Source: Rhizobium altiplani (GTDB taxonomy: Bacteria > Pseudomonadota > Alphaproteobacteria > Rhizobiales > Rhizobiaceae). From it: a stretch of 64,000 nucleotides of DNA. How positions within the stretch are numbered: position 1 is the stretch's first letter; every line of letters begins with the position of its first letter. The notes under the pieces are model-generated. The model made no database searches. It was not told the origin of the DNA and saw nothing but the letters and a program-made list of their open reading frames with translations. A program made the position numbers and the translations under genes. Positions 37,547 through 44,971 of this stretch are shown here, piece after piece. The stretch spans positions 124,001 to 188,000 of the forward strand of contig NZ_LNCD01000033.1 of the NCBI RefSeq assembly GCF_001542405.1, written 5' to 3'.

Positions 37547-37619
37547 TGTCAATCAAAAACGATCATAAAATTTCATATTGCGCTGCAACATAATCGAATT
37601 TGATCGTTTTCGATTGACA
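37547..37619. promoter_or_regulatory. Probable RhaR operator: 19-bp inverted repeat
   Basis: TGTCAATCAAAAACGATCA (37547-37565) and TGATCGTTTTCGATTGACA (37601-37619) are inverted copies matching at 18 of 19 positions, with 35 bases between them, so arm centres are 54 bp apart (about five helical turns). The outer six bases of each arm read TTGACA outward, a perfect -35 box toward rhaR and toward rhaD. A phased ATCG also occurs at 37593, ten bases before the one at 37603. This suits a DeoR regulator binding both arms and blocking both promoters. Confidence 0.7.
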
Positions 37620-37642
37620 ATGTCCGTTTTGATGAGCGATAC
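37614..37642 (+). promoter_or_regulatory. Probable rhaDI promoter
   Basis: TTGACA (37614-37619) is followed after 17 bases by CGATAC (37637-37642), a weak match to the -10 box. The -35 lies in the right operator arm, so repressor binding would block it. The predicted transcript would start near 37649, giving a leader of about 57 bases before rhaD. Confidence 0.5.
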
Positions 37643-37705
37643 CGTGACCGCAAAGGAGCGTCGAGTTCGTTCGCGCGTCCAAGAAATTTTACATGGGAGG
37701 ATGAC

Positions 37706-39802
37706 ATGGCGGCAACCGTCCGGCTTCTTGATAACCGTTGGGACGATTCATACGCGGCAGGCCTCGATGAGCCTGGAAAGCTGCTCTATCGCTCGAATTT
37801 GCTGGGTGCCGACAAGCGCATCACCAACTATGGCGGCGGGAACACCTCTGCCAAGGTCATGGAAACCGATCCGCTGACCGGCGAGAAGGTCGAGGTTCTC
37901 TGGGTCAAGGGTTCGGGCGGCGACGTCGGGACCATCAAGCTTGACGGCTTCGCCACTCTTTATCAGGACAAGCTCGTTTCCCTGAAGGGCATTTACAAAG
38001 GCGTCGAAGACGAAGACCGCATGGTCGGCTTCCTCCCGCACTGCACCTATAACCTCAACAGCCGTGCGGCCTCGATCGACACGCCGCTGCACGGTTTCGT
38101 GCCCTTCACCCATGTCGACCACATGCATCCGGACGCGATCATCGCAATCGCAGCCTCCAGGAACTCCAAGGAATTGACGAAGCAGATCTTCGGCGACGAA
38201 ATCGGTTGGCTGCCGTGGCGCCGCCCGGGCTTCCAGCTCGGCCTCGACCTCGAAGCCTTCGTCAAGGCGAACCCGAATGCCAAGGGCGTCGTGCTCGAAA
38301 GCCACGGTCTCTTTACCTGGGCAAACGATGCCAAGGCCTGCTACGAGCTGACGCTCGACATCATCAACAAGGCGATCGTCTGGTTCGCGGAAAAGACCGA
38401 AGGCAAGACGATCTTCGGCGGTGCCGCCACCTCAAGCTTGCCGGTCGAGCAGCGCCGCGCCATTGCGGCCCGCCTGATGCCTGAAATCCGCGGTCGCATC
38501 GGCAAGGCAGAGCGCAAGCTCGGCCATTTCGACGATCAGGATGCCGTTCTCGAATTCGTCAATTCGAAGAACCTGCAGCCGCTCGGCGCGCTCGGCACCA
38601 GCTGCCCTGATCATTTCCTGCGCACCAAGATCCGCCCGCTGATCGTCGACTTCGATCCGGCAAAGCCTGATGTGGACGCGATCGTTGCCGGTCTCGACAA
38701 GGCGCTCGAAGACTACCGCGCCGACTACGCGCGCTATTACAACGACTGCAAGCATGACAATTCGCCCGCCATGCGCGATGCGAACCCGGTCATCTTTCTC
38801 GTTCCAGGCGTCGGCATGCTGTCGTTCGCCCGCGACAAGGCGACAGCCCGTATCGCCAGCGAGTTCTACGTCAACGCCATCAACGTCATGCGCGGTGCTT
38901 CGACCGTTTCCGAATATCAGGGCCTGCCGGAGCAGGAAGCCTTCGATATCGAGTACTGGCTGCTCGAGGAAGCCAAGCTTCAGCGCATGCCGAAGCCGAA
39001 GAGCCTTGCCGGCAAGGTTGCCTTCGTCACCGGCGGTGCCGGCGGCATCGGCCGTGCGACGGCTGCCCGCCTGATCGGCGAGGGTGCTTGCGTGGTCCTT
39101 GCCGATATCGACCAGGAAGCGCTCGACAACACGAAGGCCGATTTCGCTAAGCAATTCGGCGCCGACGCCGTGCGCGGCGTCAAGCTTGATGTAACCAAGG
39201 AGGACGGCGTCATCTCGTCCTTCGCGGAAGCCTGTGTCGAGTTCGGTGGCGTCGATATCCTTGTATCGAATGCTGGTATCGCTTCATCCGCCCCGATCGA
39301 AAGCACTGAGCTTTCGATGTGGAACAAGAACATCGACATCCTGGCGACCGGCTACTTCCTCGTGTCGCGCGAGGCGTTCCGCCTGTTCCGCAAGCAGGAT
39401 CTCGGTGGCAACGTCGTGTTCGTCGCCTCCAAGAACGGTCTGGCATCGTCGCCGAATGCTGCTGCCTATTGCACGGCCAAGGCTGCCGAGATCCATCTTG
39501 CCCGTTGCCTGGCGCTCGAAGGCGCGGAAGCCGGTATTCGCGTCAACACCGTCAATCCGGATGCCGTGCTGCGTGGTTCGAAGATCTGGAGCGGAGAGTG
39601 GCGTGAACAGCGGGCGGCGTCGTCCAAGATCGAGATCAACGAGCTCGAGGAGCATTACCGCAAGCGTTCCATGCTGAAGCTCAATGTCTTCCCCGAGGAC
39701 ATCGCCGAAGCAATCTACTTCCTGGCGTCGGATCTCTCGGCGAAGTCAACCGGCAACATCATCAACGTGGATGCCGGCAACGCTCAGAGCTTCCCGCGCT
39801 AA
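37706..39802 (+). CDS. rhaD: RhaD, bifunctional rhamnulose-phosphate aldolase / dehydrogenase
   Basis: Fusion protein of 698 aa. The N-terminal class II aldolase domain (about 30-420) shows NYGGGNTSAKVME, the VLWVKGSGGDVG loop, metal-binding HVDHMHPDA and the later ESHGLF His. The C-terminal short-chain dehydrogenase domain (about 430-698) has FVTGGAGGIGRAT, VSNAG, and Tyr/Lys in AAYCTAKAAE. Known rhizobial RhaD cleaves L-rhamnulose 1-phosphate to dihydroxyacetone phosphate and L-lactaldehyde, with the fused dehydrogenase handling lactaldehyde. GGGAGGATGAC precedes the ATG. It is divergent from rhaR across a 200-bp operator region. Confidence 0.92.
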   Translation: MAATVRLLDNRWDDSYAAGLDEPGKLLYRSNLLGADKRITNYGGGNTSAKVMETDPLTGEKVEVLWVKGSGGDVGTIKLDGFATLYQDKLVSLKGIYKGVEDEDRMVGFLPHCTYNLNSRAASIDTPLHGFVPFTHVDHMHPDAIIAIAASRNSKELTKQIFGDEIGWLPWRRPGFQLGLDLEAFVKANPNAKGVVLESHGLFTWANDAKACYELTLDIINKAIVWFAEKTEGKTIFGGAATSSLPVEQRRAIAARLMPEIRGRIGKAERKLGHFDDQDAVLEFVNSKNLQPLGALGTSCPDHFLRTKIRPLIVDFDPAKPDVDAIVAGLDKALEDYRADYARYYNDCKHDNSPAMRDANPVIFLVPGVGMLSFARDKATARIASEFYVNAINVMRGASTVSEYQGLPEQEAFDIEYWLLEEAKLQRMPKPKSLAGKVAFVTGGAGGIGRATAARLIGEGACVVLADIDQEALDNTKADFAKQFGADAVRGVKLDVTKEDGVISSFAEACVEFGGVDILVSNAGIASSAPIESTELSMWNKNIDILATGYFLVSREAFRLFRKQDLGGNVVFVASKNGLASSPNAAAYCTAKAAEIHLARCLALEGAEAGIRVNTVNPDAVLRGSKIWSGEWREQRAASSKIEINELEEHYRKRSMLKLNVFPEDIAEAIYFLASDLSAKSTGNIINVDAGNAQSFPR

Positions 39803-39813
39803 GTCCAACTGCT

Positions 39814-39835
39814 GCGGCGGGCAAATGCCCGCCGC
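39814..39835 (+). terminator. Hairpin between rhaD and rhaI
   Basis: Perfect 9-bp G+C-rich stem GCGGCGGGC/GCCCGCCGC with a 4-base AAAT loop in the 62-bp rhaD-rhaI gap, followed by CTTTC. There is no long T-run, so partial termination or message stabilisation is more likely than a full stop. Confidence 0.5.
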
Positions 39836-39864
39836 CTTTCATCCACATGTCCGGGGAGGAACCC

Positions 39865-41157
39865 ATGGCCGAGTCAAAAATCGCGCAGGACCTGATTGCG
39901 CAGGAAAACGACACGCGCGCAGCAGCGCTCAAATCCGACTATGAAGCGCTCGGCGCCAATCTGTCGCGCCGCGGCATCGACATTGAAAACATCACGCGCC
40001 GGGTATCCGAGTTCTTCGTCGCTGTTCCGTCCTGGGGCGTTGGCACCGGCGGCACCCGCTTTGCCCGATTCCCCGGCACCGGCGAACCGCGCGGCATCTT
40101 CGACAAGCTCGACGACTGCTCCGTCATCAACGAGCTGACGCGCGCCACGCCGAACGTCTCCCTGCACATTCCGTGGGACAAGACAGATGCCAAGGAACTG
40201 AAGGCAAAGGGCGATCAGCTCGGCCTCGGTTTCGACGCGATGAATTCGAACACCTTCTCCGACGCGCCGGGCCAGAAGCATTCCTACAAATTCGGTTCGC
40301 TCAGCCACACCGACGCCGCAACACGTGCGCAGGCGGTTGAGCACAACATTGAATGTATCGAGATCGGCAAGGCGATCGGCTCGAAAGCATTGACGGTCTG
40401 GGTTGGCGACGGCTCGAACTTCCCCGGCCAGAGCAATTTCACCAAAGCATTCGAACGCTATCTCGCTTCGATGGCCGATATCTACAAGGCTCTGCCTGAC
40501 GATTGGAAGCTCTTTTCCGAGCACAAGATGTATGAGCCGGCCTTCTATTCGACAGTCGTGCAGGACTGGGGCACCAACTACCTCATCGCCCAGACGCTCG
40601 GCCCGAAGGCGCAGTGCCTGGTCGACCTTGGTCACCATGCACCGAACACCAACATCGAAATGATCGTTGCCCGCCTGATTCAGTTCGGCAAACTCGGCGG
40701 CTTCCACTTCAATGACTCGAAGTATGGTGACGACGACCTCGATGCCGGTGCGATCGAGCCCTATCGCCTCTTCCTCGTCTTCAACGAGCTGGTCGAGGCA
40801 GAGCAGCGCGGCGTCAACGACTTCAATCCGGCCCACATGATCGACCAATCGCACAACGTGACCGATCCGATCGAAAGCCTGATCAACAGCGCCAACGAGA
40901 TCCGCCGCGCCTACGCGCAGGCGCTGATCGTCGATCGCAAGGCGTTGGCCGGCTACCAGGATGAAAACGACGCGCTGATGGCGACCGAAACGCTGAAGCG
41001 CGGCTACCGCACGGACGTCGAGCCGATCCTTGCAGAAGCGCGTCGCCGGTCTGGCGGTGCGATCGATCCAGTGGCGACATACCGCGCGAGCGGTTACCGC
41101 GGGAAGATTGCCGCCGAACGCCCGGCGTCGATTGCCGGCGGCGGCGGCATCATCTGA
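39865..41157 (+). CDS. rhaI: RhaI, L-rhamnose catabolism isomerase
   Basis: TIM-barrel sugar isomerase of 430 aa in the xylose-isomerase-like superfamily, of the type annotated as L-rhamnose catabolism isomerase in rhizobia (distinct from E. coli RhaA). Candidate metal ligands are Glu in LFSEHKMYEPAFY, Asp and His in CLVDLGHHAPN, and His/Asp in GGFHFNDSKYGDDDLD. I use the ATG at 39865, with GGGGAGGA about 5 bases upstream; an ATG at 39847 would add six residues. It converts L-rhamnose to L-rhamnulose for RhaK and RhaD. Second gene of the rhaDI unit. Confidence 0.9.
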   Translation: MAESKIAQDLIAQENDTRAAALKSDYEALGANLSRRGIDIENITRRVSEFFVAVPSWGVGTGGTRFARFPGTGEPRGIFDKLDDCSVINELTRATPNVSLHIPWDKTDAKELKAKGDQLGLGFDAMNSNTFSDAPGQKHSYKFGSLSHTDAATRAQAVEHNIECIEIGKAIGSKALTVWVGDGSNFPGQSNFTKAFERYLASMADIYKALPDDWKLFSEHKMYEPAFYSTVVQDWGTNYLIAQTLGPKAQCLVDLGHHAPNTNIEMIVARLIQFGKLGGFHFNDSKYGDDDLDAGAIEPYRLFLVFNELVEAEQRGVNDFNPAHMIDQSHNVTDPIESLINSANEIRRAYAQALIVDRKALAGYQDENDALMATETLKRGYRTDVEPILAEARRRSGGAIDPVATYRASGYRGKIAAERPASIAGGGGII

Positions 41158-41184
41158 CCCTTAGCCTCCCAAGGCCGTTTGACC

Positions 41185-41211
41185 GGGCCGCTGTCGACGA
41201 GACAGCGGCCC
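41185..41211. terminator. Shared hairpin between rhaI and the CMD gene
   Basis: Perfect 11-bp stem GGGCCGCTGTC/GACAGCGGCCC with a 5-base loop between two convergent genes. T-runs are weak on both sides, but stem strength and position suggest a bidirectional terminator. Confidence 0.65.
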
Positions 41212-41219
41212 GATTCCGT

Positions 41220-41678
41220 TTACGGCTTCCATTCACCGGCGATCTGACGGGTGGCGATGTTCAGCCGGTTCCAGACGTTGATGTTGGCGATGGCGATGAC
41301 GAGGGCTGCCAGGCTCTTGCCGTCGAAATGCCGGGTGGCTTCATCCCAGATGTCGTCAGGCACTGGGTCGGCGCGATCGCTGACGCGGGTGACCGCCTCC
41401 GTCAGCGCAAGGGCTGCGCGTTCGGCCGGCGTGAAATAGGGCGTGTCACGCCAGGCGCTGACGGCAAACAGGCGCTCGTCCGTCTCGCCAGCCTTCTTGG
41501 CGATCCGTGGATGTCCGTCGATGCAGACGCTGCAACCATTGATCTGGCTGGCGCGTAGATTGACGAGTTCCAAAAGGATTGGCGACAGACCTGTTTTGGC
41601 GGGTATTGTCCCGAGGGCATGCAGCGCCTGCATTGCGTCGGGAATGACGATCGCTGGATTTCCCATTCTTGCTTGCAT
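41220..41678 (-). CDS. Carboxymuconolactone decarboxylase family protein (AhpD-like)
   Basis: Protein of 152 aa with an AhpD-like all-helical fold. The redox motif GCSVCIDGH holds the CxxC pair and the nearby His, so it is probably a peroxidase or disulfide reductase rather than a true decarboxylase. ATG 41678 has GGAG seven bases upstream; a longer frame starts at 41705. It is divergent from an ECF41 sigma gene and preceded by an ECF41-type promoter. Established work shows ECF41 sigma factors are usually next to carboxymuconolactone decarboxylases, oxidoreductases or epimerases that they control, which fits here. Confidence 0.88.
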   Translation of the reverse strand: MQARMGNPAIVIPDAMQALHALGTIPAKTGLSPILLELVNLRASQINGCSVCIDGHPRIAKKAGETDERLFAVSAWRDTPYFTPAERAALALTEAVTRVSDRADPVPDDIWDEATRHFDGKSLAALVIAIANINVWNRLNIATRQIAGEWKP

Positions 41679-41725
41679 CACGTTTCTCCATGGTGTGTTT
41701 TCCAAACTGACGCCGCCGGACGTGC

Positions 41726-41752
41726 TGTCACATTGGCCGGCTTTTGTTCGTC
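41726..41752 (+). promoter_or_regulatory. ECF41-type promoter toward the sigma gene
   Basis: TGTCACA (41726-41732), exactly 16 bases, then CGTC (41749-41752). As I recall it, this is the published ECF41 promoter pattern without mismatch. It points to the sigma gene start at 41788, giving a leader of about 30 bases and suggesting autoregulation. Confidence 0.75.
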
Positions 41753-41760
41753 ATGGAGTT

Positions 41761-41787
41761 GACGGAACACAGTGGAGGAATGTGACA
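41761..41787 (-). promoter_or_regulatory. ECF41-type promoter toward the CMD gene
   Basis: On the minus strand, TGTCACA (41787-41781), 16 bases, then CGTC (41764-41761). It points to the AhpD-like gene at 41678. The -35 element abuts the sigma gene start codon and the 16-base spacer contains that gene's GGAGG ribosome site. It faces the opposite ECF41 promoter; the two -10 elements are only 8 bases apart. Confidence 0.75.
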
Positions 41788-42660
41788 ATGGATGAGAAAA
41801 ATTGGCTGGCGGGAGAATTTGAGGCGAATCGGGCGCATCTGGGTGCCGTCGCCTATCGCATGCTGGGCTCCCGCGCCGAAGCCGACGACGCTGTTCAGGA
41901 GGCCTGGCTGCGGCTTGGCCGCTCTGATGCTGACGCGATCGACAATATTGGCGGCTGGCTCACGACGGTTGTGGCGCGCATCTGCCTCGACATGCTGCGG
42001 TCGAGAAAGACACGCCGGGAAGAGCCGTTCGATCTACCCGTCCATGAACGCGTGGCCGACACGTCCAAGACCGTTGATCCGGAGCGGGAAGTGGCTTTTG
42101 CCGACTCCGTCGGCATGGCGCTACTCGTTATCCTCGAAACATTGGCGCCGGCCGAGCGCGTTGCCTTCGTGCTCCACGATATGTTCGATCTCCCCTTCGA
42201 CGACATTGCGCCGATCATTCATCGCTCTTCGGCGGCAACGCGACAACTCGCAAGCCGTGCTCGCCGTCGGGTGCAAGGCAAGACCGATGTGCCGGAGGCG
42301 GACGCAGCGCGCAAGAAACAGATCGTCCAGGCATTCCTCGCGGCTTCGCGCCTCGGTGACATCAGGGCGTTGCTGTCAATCCTCGATCCGCAGGTCGTGT
42401 TCACCCCGGACACTGCAGCGATGCGGTATAACCCTTCCGTTCGCGAACTTCGCGGCGCGGATGCGGTGGCAGAGACGTTCAGGGGTCGGGCTCAGGCGGC
42501 GCAGCCGGCGATGATCGATGGAGAGTTCGGGCTGGTGGTGGTCGTGGGGGGACACCTGCGCGTCGTCCTGCTTCTGACCTTCGACGGGGAGAAGATCGCC
42601 GGGATCGATGCCGTCGCCAATCCCGACTATCTCGGCAACCTGAAATACGACTTGCTCTAA
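41788..42660 (+). CDS. ECF41-family RNA polymerase sigma factor with SnoaL-like C-terminus
   Basis: Sigma factor of 290 aa. Sigma region 2 (about residues 12-75: YRMLGSRAEADDAVQEAWLRL) and region 4 (about 110-165: LETLAPAERVAFVLHDMF and IIHRSSAATRQLASRARRR) are followed by a SnoaL-like domain of about 115 residues ending in ANPDYL, close to the NPDKL motif of ECF41. The WLPEP linker motif typical of the group is not obvious. The C-terminal domain is known to modulate sigma activity in place of a separate anti-sigma factor. ATG 41788 has GGAGG 9 bases upstream. It likely activates its own promoter and that of the divergent AhpD-like gene. Confidence 0.88.
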   Translation: MDEKNWLAGEFEANRAHLGAVAYRMLGSRAEADDAVQEAWLRLGRSDADAIDNIGGWLTTVVARICLDMLRSRKTRREEPFDLPVHERVADTSKTVDPEREVAFADSVGMALLVILETLAPAERVAFVLHDMFDLPFDDIAPIIHRSSAATRQLASRARRRVQGKTDVPEADAARKKQIVQAFLAASRLGDIRALLSILDPQVVFTPDTAAMRYNPSVRELRGADAVAETFRGRAQAAQPAMIDGEFGLVVVVGGHLRVVLLLTFDGEKIAGIDAVANPDYLGNLKYDLL

Positions 42661-42673
42661 AAACAAACGAAAA

Positions 42674-42700
42674 GAGCCGTCGCTTGGCCAGCGACGACTC
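42674..42700 (-). terminator. Rho-independent terminator of the Cys-tailed peptide gene
   Basis: Stem GAGxxGTCGCT/AGCGACxxCTC with a 5-base loop. Reading the minus strand, the hairpin is followed by TTTTCGTTTGTTTT. It lies 28 bases after the small peptide gene stop and just past the sigma gene end on the other strand. Confidence 0.7.
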
Positions 42701-42728
42701 TCACAGGGGCAGGGAAGCGCCCGAAACT

Positions 42729-42941
42729 TCAGCAATAGCTGCACATGGCAGCCGGGTTGTTGTTGGGGATCACGTTCAGAAACTTGCCCACTGGAGAGGT
42801 CCGCTGTTCGCGCTTCCTGGCGGCCGTCTCAAGCAGACGCTTGAAATCGTCAAGTTTCACGCCGTCGGCACGGAGCACCATGGCGATAAGGGGGTCGTGA
42901 AGGGCTTCGGTAATGGTCAGGTCTTCTCTGGTCTTGCTCAT
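42729..42941 (-). CDS. 70-residue peptide with Cys-x-x-Cys C-terminus
   Basis: Short protein of 70 aa with very strong expression signals: AAAGGAGG about 7 bases before the ATG and an intrinsic terminator just downstream. The first 45 residues form a charged helical region (DLTITEALHDPLIAMVLRAD, then LDDFKRLLETAARKRE). The last 20 or so are of different character, with NVIPNNNPAAMCSYC ending at the C-terminal Cys. I do not recognise the family. The leader-plus-tail layout resembles a modified-peptide precursor, but no modification enzyme is adjacent; a metal-binding or regulatory peptide is also possible. It is divergent from a TetR gene, which probably controls it. Confidence 0.75.
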   Translation of the reverse strand: MSKTREDLTITEALHDPLIAMVLRADGVKLDDFKRLLETAARKREQRTSPVGKFLNVIPNNNPAAMCSYC

Positions 42942-43024
42942 GGTTTGCCTCCTTTCGTGGGCGGTAGCCCGTGTTTCACCCCGTTGCGATCAAATCAACC
43001 ACGTTGACTTCCGCAGAGAGTGGT

Positions 43025-43065
43025 GTTACCGGTAAGTAACAATACATTTGTTACCGATCGGTCAC
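43025..43065. promoter_or_regulatory. Paired palindromes upstream of the TetR gene
   Basis: A perfect palindrome TTACCGGTAA (43026-43035) and a near-palindrome TTACCGATCGGTCA (43051-43064) share the half-site TTACCG and start 25 bp apart. They lie in the 128-bp region between the divergent Cys-tailed peptide and TetR genes, directly before the TetR start. They are likely TetR operators controlling both genes. Confidence 0.5.
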
Positions 43066-43069
43066 ATGG

Positions 43070-43693
43070 ATGTCAAGGACCTTGTCCGCAAAAAAATCAG
43101 AATCATTGGGCCTGCTGTCTCACGCAAATACTGACGAGAAAATCCCGCCACGGGAGCGCATCGTCTCCACCGCCGCCGAGCTTTTTCGCGAGCACGGCAT
43201 CCGTGGCATCGGTGTGGATGCGATCGCAGATGCTGCGCTGACCAACAAGATGACGCTGTACCGGCATTTCGGCTCCAAGGACGAGCTGGTCTGCGAGACA
43301 TTGCGCCGCGCTTCGGAAAGAGCCGAAGCAATCTGGCGCGATCTCGAGGCAACCCATCCCGGCGACCCGAAGGCGCAGCTCAGGGCATGGATCGAAGCGC
43401 GAACGCAAAGCCTTTGCGGCGAGCGCGTCGGCTGTGATCTCGCCAATGCGGCCATTGAGCTGAAAGGTGAGGGGCATCCCGCCTATAGCGTGATAGAGCG
43501 CCACAAGGCTGAGCAACGCGACCGCCTCGAAGCGCTCTGTCGAGCAGCCGATGCGCGCGAACCGAAGCTGCTGGCCGATACACTGACGCTCCTTCTGGAG
43601 GGGGCTCGCGTTACGCGGCAAGCCATGGGCAACGACACATGTTGCAATCATTTTTCGAAGGCCTGCAACGCTGCCATCGCCGCCTTTGCGTGA
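43070..43693 (+). CDS. TetR/AcrR family transcriptional regulator
   Basis: Regulator of 207 aa. The N-terminal helix-turn-helix (RERIVSTAAELFREHGIRGIGVDAIADAALTNKMTLYRHFGSKDELV) is typical of TetR. The C-terminal ligand domain is all helical and contains the CDLANAAIEL region seen in TetR_C subfamilies acting on small organic compounds. It is divergent from the Cys-tailed peptide gene, with palindromes between, so autoregulation and control of that peptide are likely. The ligand is unknown. Confidence 0.88.
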   Translation: MSRTLSAKKSESLGLLSHANTDEKIPPRERIVSTAAELFREHGIRGIGVDAIADAALTNKMTLYRHFGSKDELVCETLRRASERAEAIWRDLEATHPGDPKAQLRAWIEARTQSLCGERVGCDLANAAIELKGEGHPAYSVIERHKAEQRDRLEALCRAADAREPKLLADTLTLLLEGARVTRQAMGNDTCCNHFSKACNAAIAAFA

Positions 43694-43761
43694 TGGCACC
43701 CGCCGATCGGCGGGAACCATATGCCTTTATGCCCGTTTCGGGAGATGCGGGAAGTGAAGGC

Positions 43762-43950
43762 ATGGACAATCTCTATCTTCATCGTCTGTATGCAAAACGA
43801 GCCGAGCTCGAGGCAAAGCTCGAGCTCTATGAGGCGCGCGATTGCTTCGGTGACGAGGAGATCGATGATGGCACCGATCAAGAGCTGCGAGAGAAGCTCA
43901 GCGAAATTTCGAGCGAGATCGACACGCTGGAGCGCTCGCGCGCGCCCTGA
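43762..43950 (+). CDS. Small acidic coiled-coil protein
   Basis: Possible 62-residue protein starting MDNLYLHRLYAKRAELEAKL. It is strongly helical and acidic, with heptad-like Leu spacing, ending SEIDTLERSRAP. GAAGG precedes the ATG closely; in-frame ATGs at 43696 and 43729 could extend it. It lies 68 bp after the TetR gene on the same strand. Function unknown. Confidence 0.5.
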   Translation: MDNLYLHRLYAKRAELEAKLELYEARDCFGDEEIDDGTDQELREKLSEISSEIDTLERSRAP

Positions 43951-43956
43951 ACGGCT

Positions 43957-44394
43957 CTAGCTACTGGCGTCCAGAAGCTGAATGGTGCGGTCGTCGAACT
44001 CGCCGCGATAGAGCCGGTCAACGACTTTATGAAAAGCCGACCCGTGCTCGCTGATCGCCGCAAAGAGGGTCATGGACGACCGCAGCTTGAGATCATCAGG
44101 AGACCCGAAGATATCATGGGCGGATTTGCCCTCGATCGAAAGGACGGCATCGACACAGCGCAATAGTCTGCTACCGAGGACGGGGTCCGCGAGATAGGCA
44201 ATGGCCTCTTCCGCCGAGCGGATGGCGTATTTCTCTGCCATGGATGATGTGCCGAGCCCGGCGATCTGGGGAAATATGAACCACATCCAGTGGGATCGCT
44301 TGTGTCCGGCTCTCAATTCCGAAAGCGCTCGCTCGTAGGCACCATTCTGCGCATGAACGAAGCGATCCAGATCATAATCAATCTCATCGGGCAT
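43957..44394 (-). CDS. DUF1810 family protein
   Basis: Protein of 145 aa matching DUF1810. FVHAQNGAYERALSELRAGHKRSHWMWFIFPQ and the later DDLKLRSSMTLFAAI are hallmark segments. GGGGAGGA precedes the ATG. The family is widespread in bacteria with no settled biochemical role. It converges on the small coiled-coil gene with only 6 bases between stops. Confidence 0.85.
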   Translation of the reverse strand: MPDEIDYDLDRFVHAQNGAYERALSELRAGHKRSHWMWFIFPQIAGLGTSSMAEKYAIRSAEEAIAYLADPVLGSRLLRCVDAVLSIEGKSAHDIFGSPDDLKLRSSMTLFAAISEHGSAFHKVVDRLYRGEFDDRTIQLLDASS

Positions 44395-44464
44395 CGACGA
44401 TCCTCCCCTGGCGCATAACTATATCATGGGGGAGGGTTGTCCATGCCTGGAACTCGACAGGTCC

Positions 44465-44773
44465 TCAGCAGGACCTGTCCGGGTATGGGCTGTGCTCCCG
44501 GCAATAGTCGACCGAGGGCAATGAATCCGAGATTGACCCGACAGCTGCCGTGTCGAGGCCCGATGCCATGGGGGCCGTGAAATGGACCGTCAGTCCGGCA
44601 ATGCCTAGTAGCGCAAAGGCCGCAAGAACGATGAAGCGTTCTGATACTGAAGGTTTGTGTGCACCAACATGCTCGGCGTATTCGCGTTCACCCATGCCAT
44701 TCAACTCGTCATCTGTCGCGTGGTGGTGTACCACGTCGCCACGCGCCGCGTTCCAACTCTCGCTGTTTGTCAT
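44465..44773 (-). CDS. Small single-pass membrane protein
   Basis: Protein of 102 aa from ATG 44773, which has TAGGAG 8 bases upstream. A hydrophilic N-terminus (about 1-45) precedes one membrane helix (FIVLAAFALLGIAGLTVHF) and a short C-terminal part with two Cys residues (DYCREHSPYPDRSC) that could form a disulfide outside the membrane. I do not recognise the family; similar small proteins are common in rhizobia. Confidence 0.6.
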   Translation of the reverse strand: MTNSESWNAARGDVVHHHATDDELNGMGEREYAEHVGAHKPSVSERFIVLAAFALLGIAGLTVHFTAPMASGLDTAAVGSISDSLPSVDYCREHSPYPDRSC

Positions 44774-44971
44774 TTTGTTAACTCCTACACTGATGCGTGC
44801 ACCGACACATGATCGTCCTCTCGCCGGCGAACAGCACGAAAATGCATGTGTGTTCTTTTGGACCTCGATTGAAGACCGGATACACAAACGCAGTGTTCAT
44901 AAAATCGAACCAATCGGTTTGATTTGGGACTTTGAGGGCTTGGCTCCTCGACAAAATTCAGCTTAGTTCGG

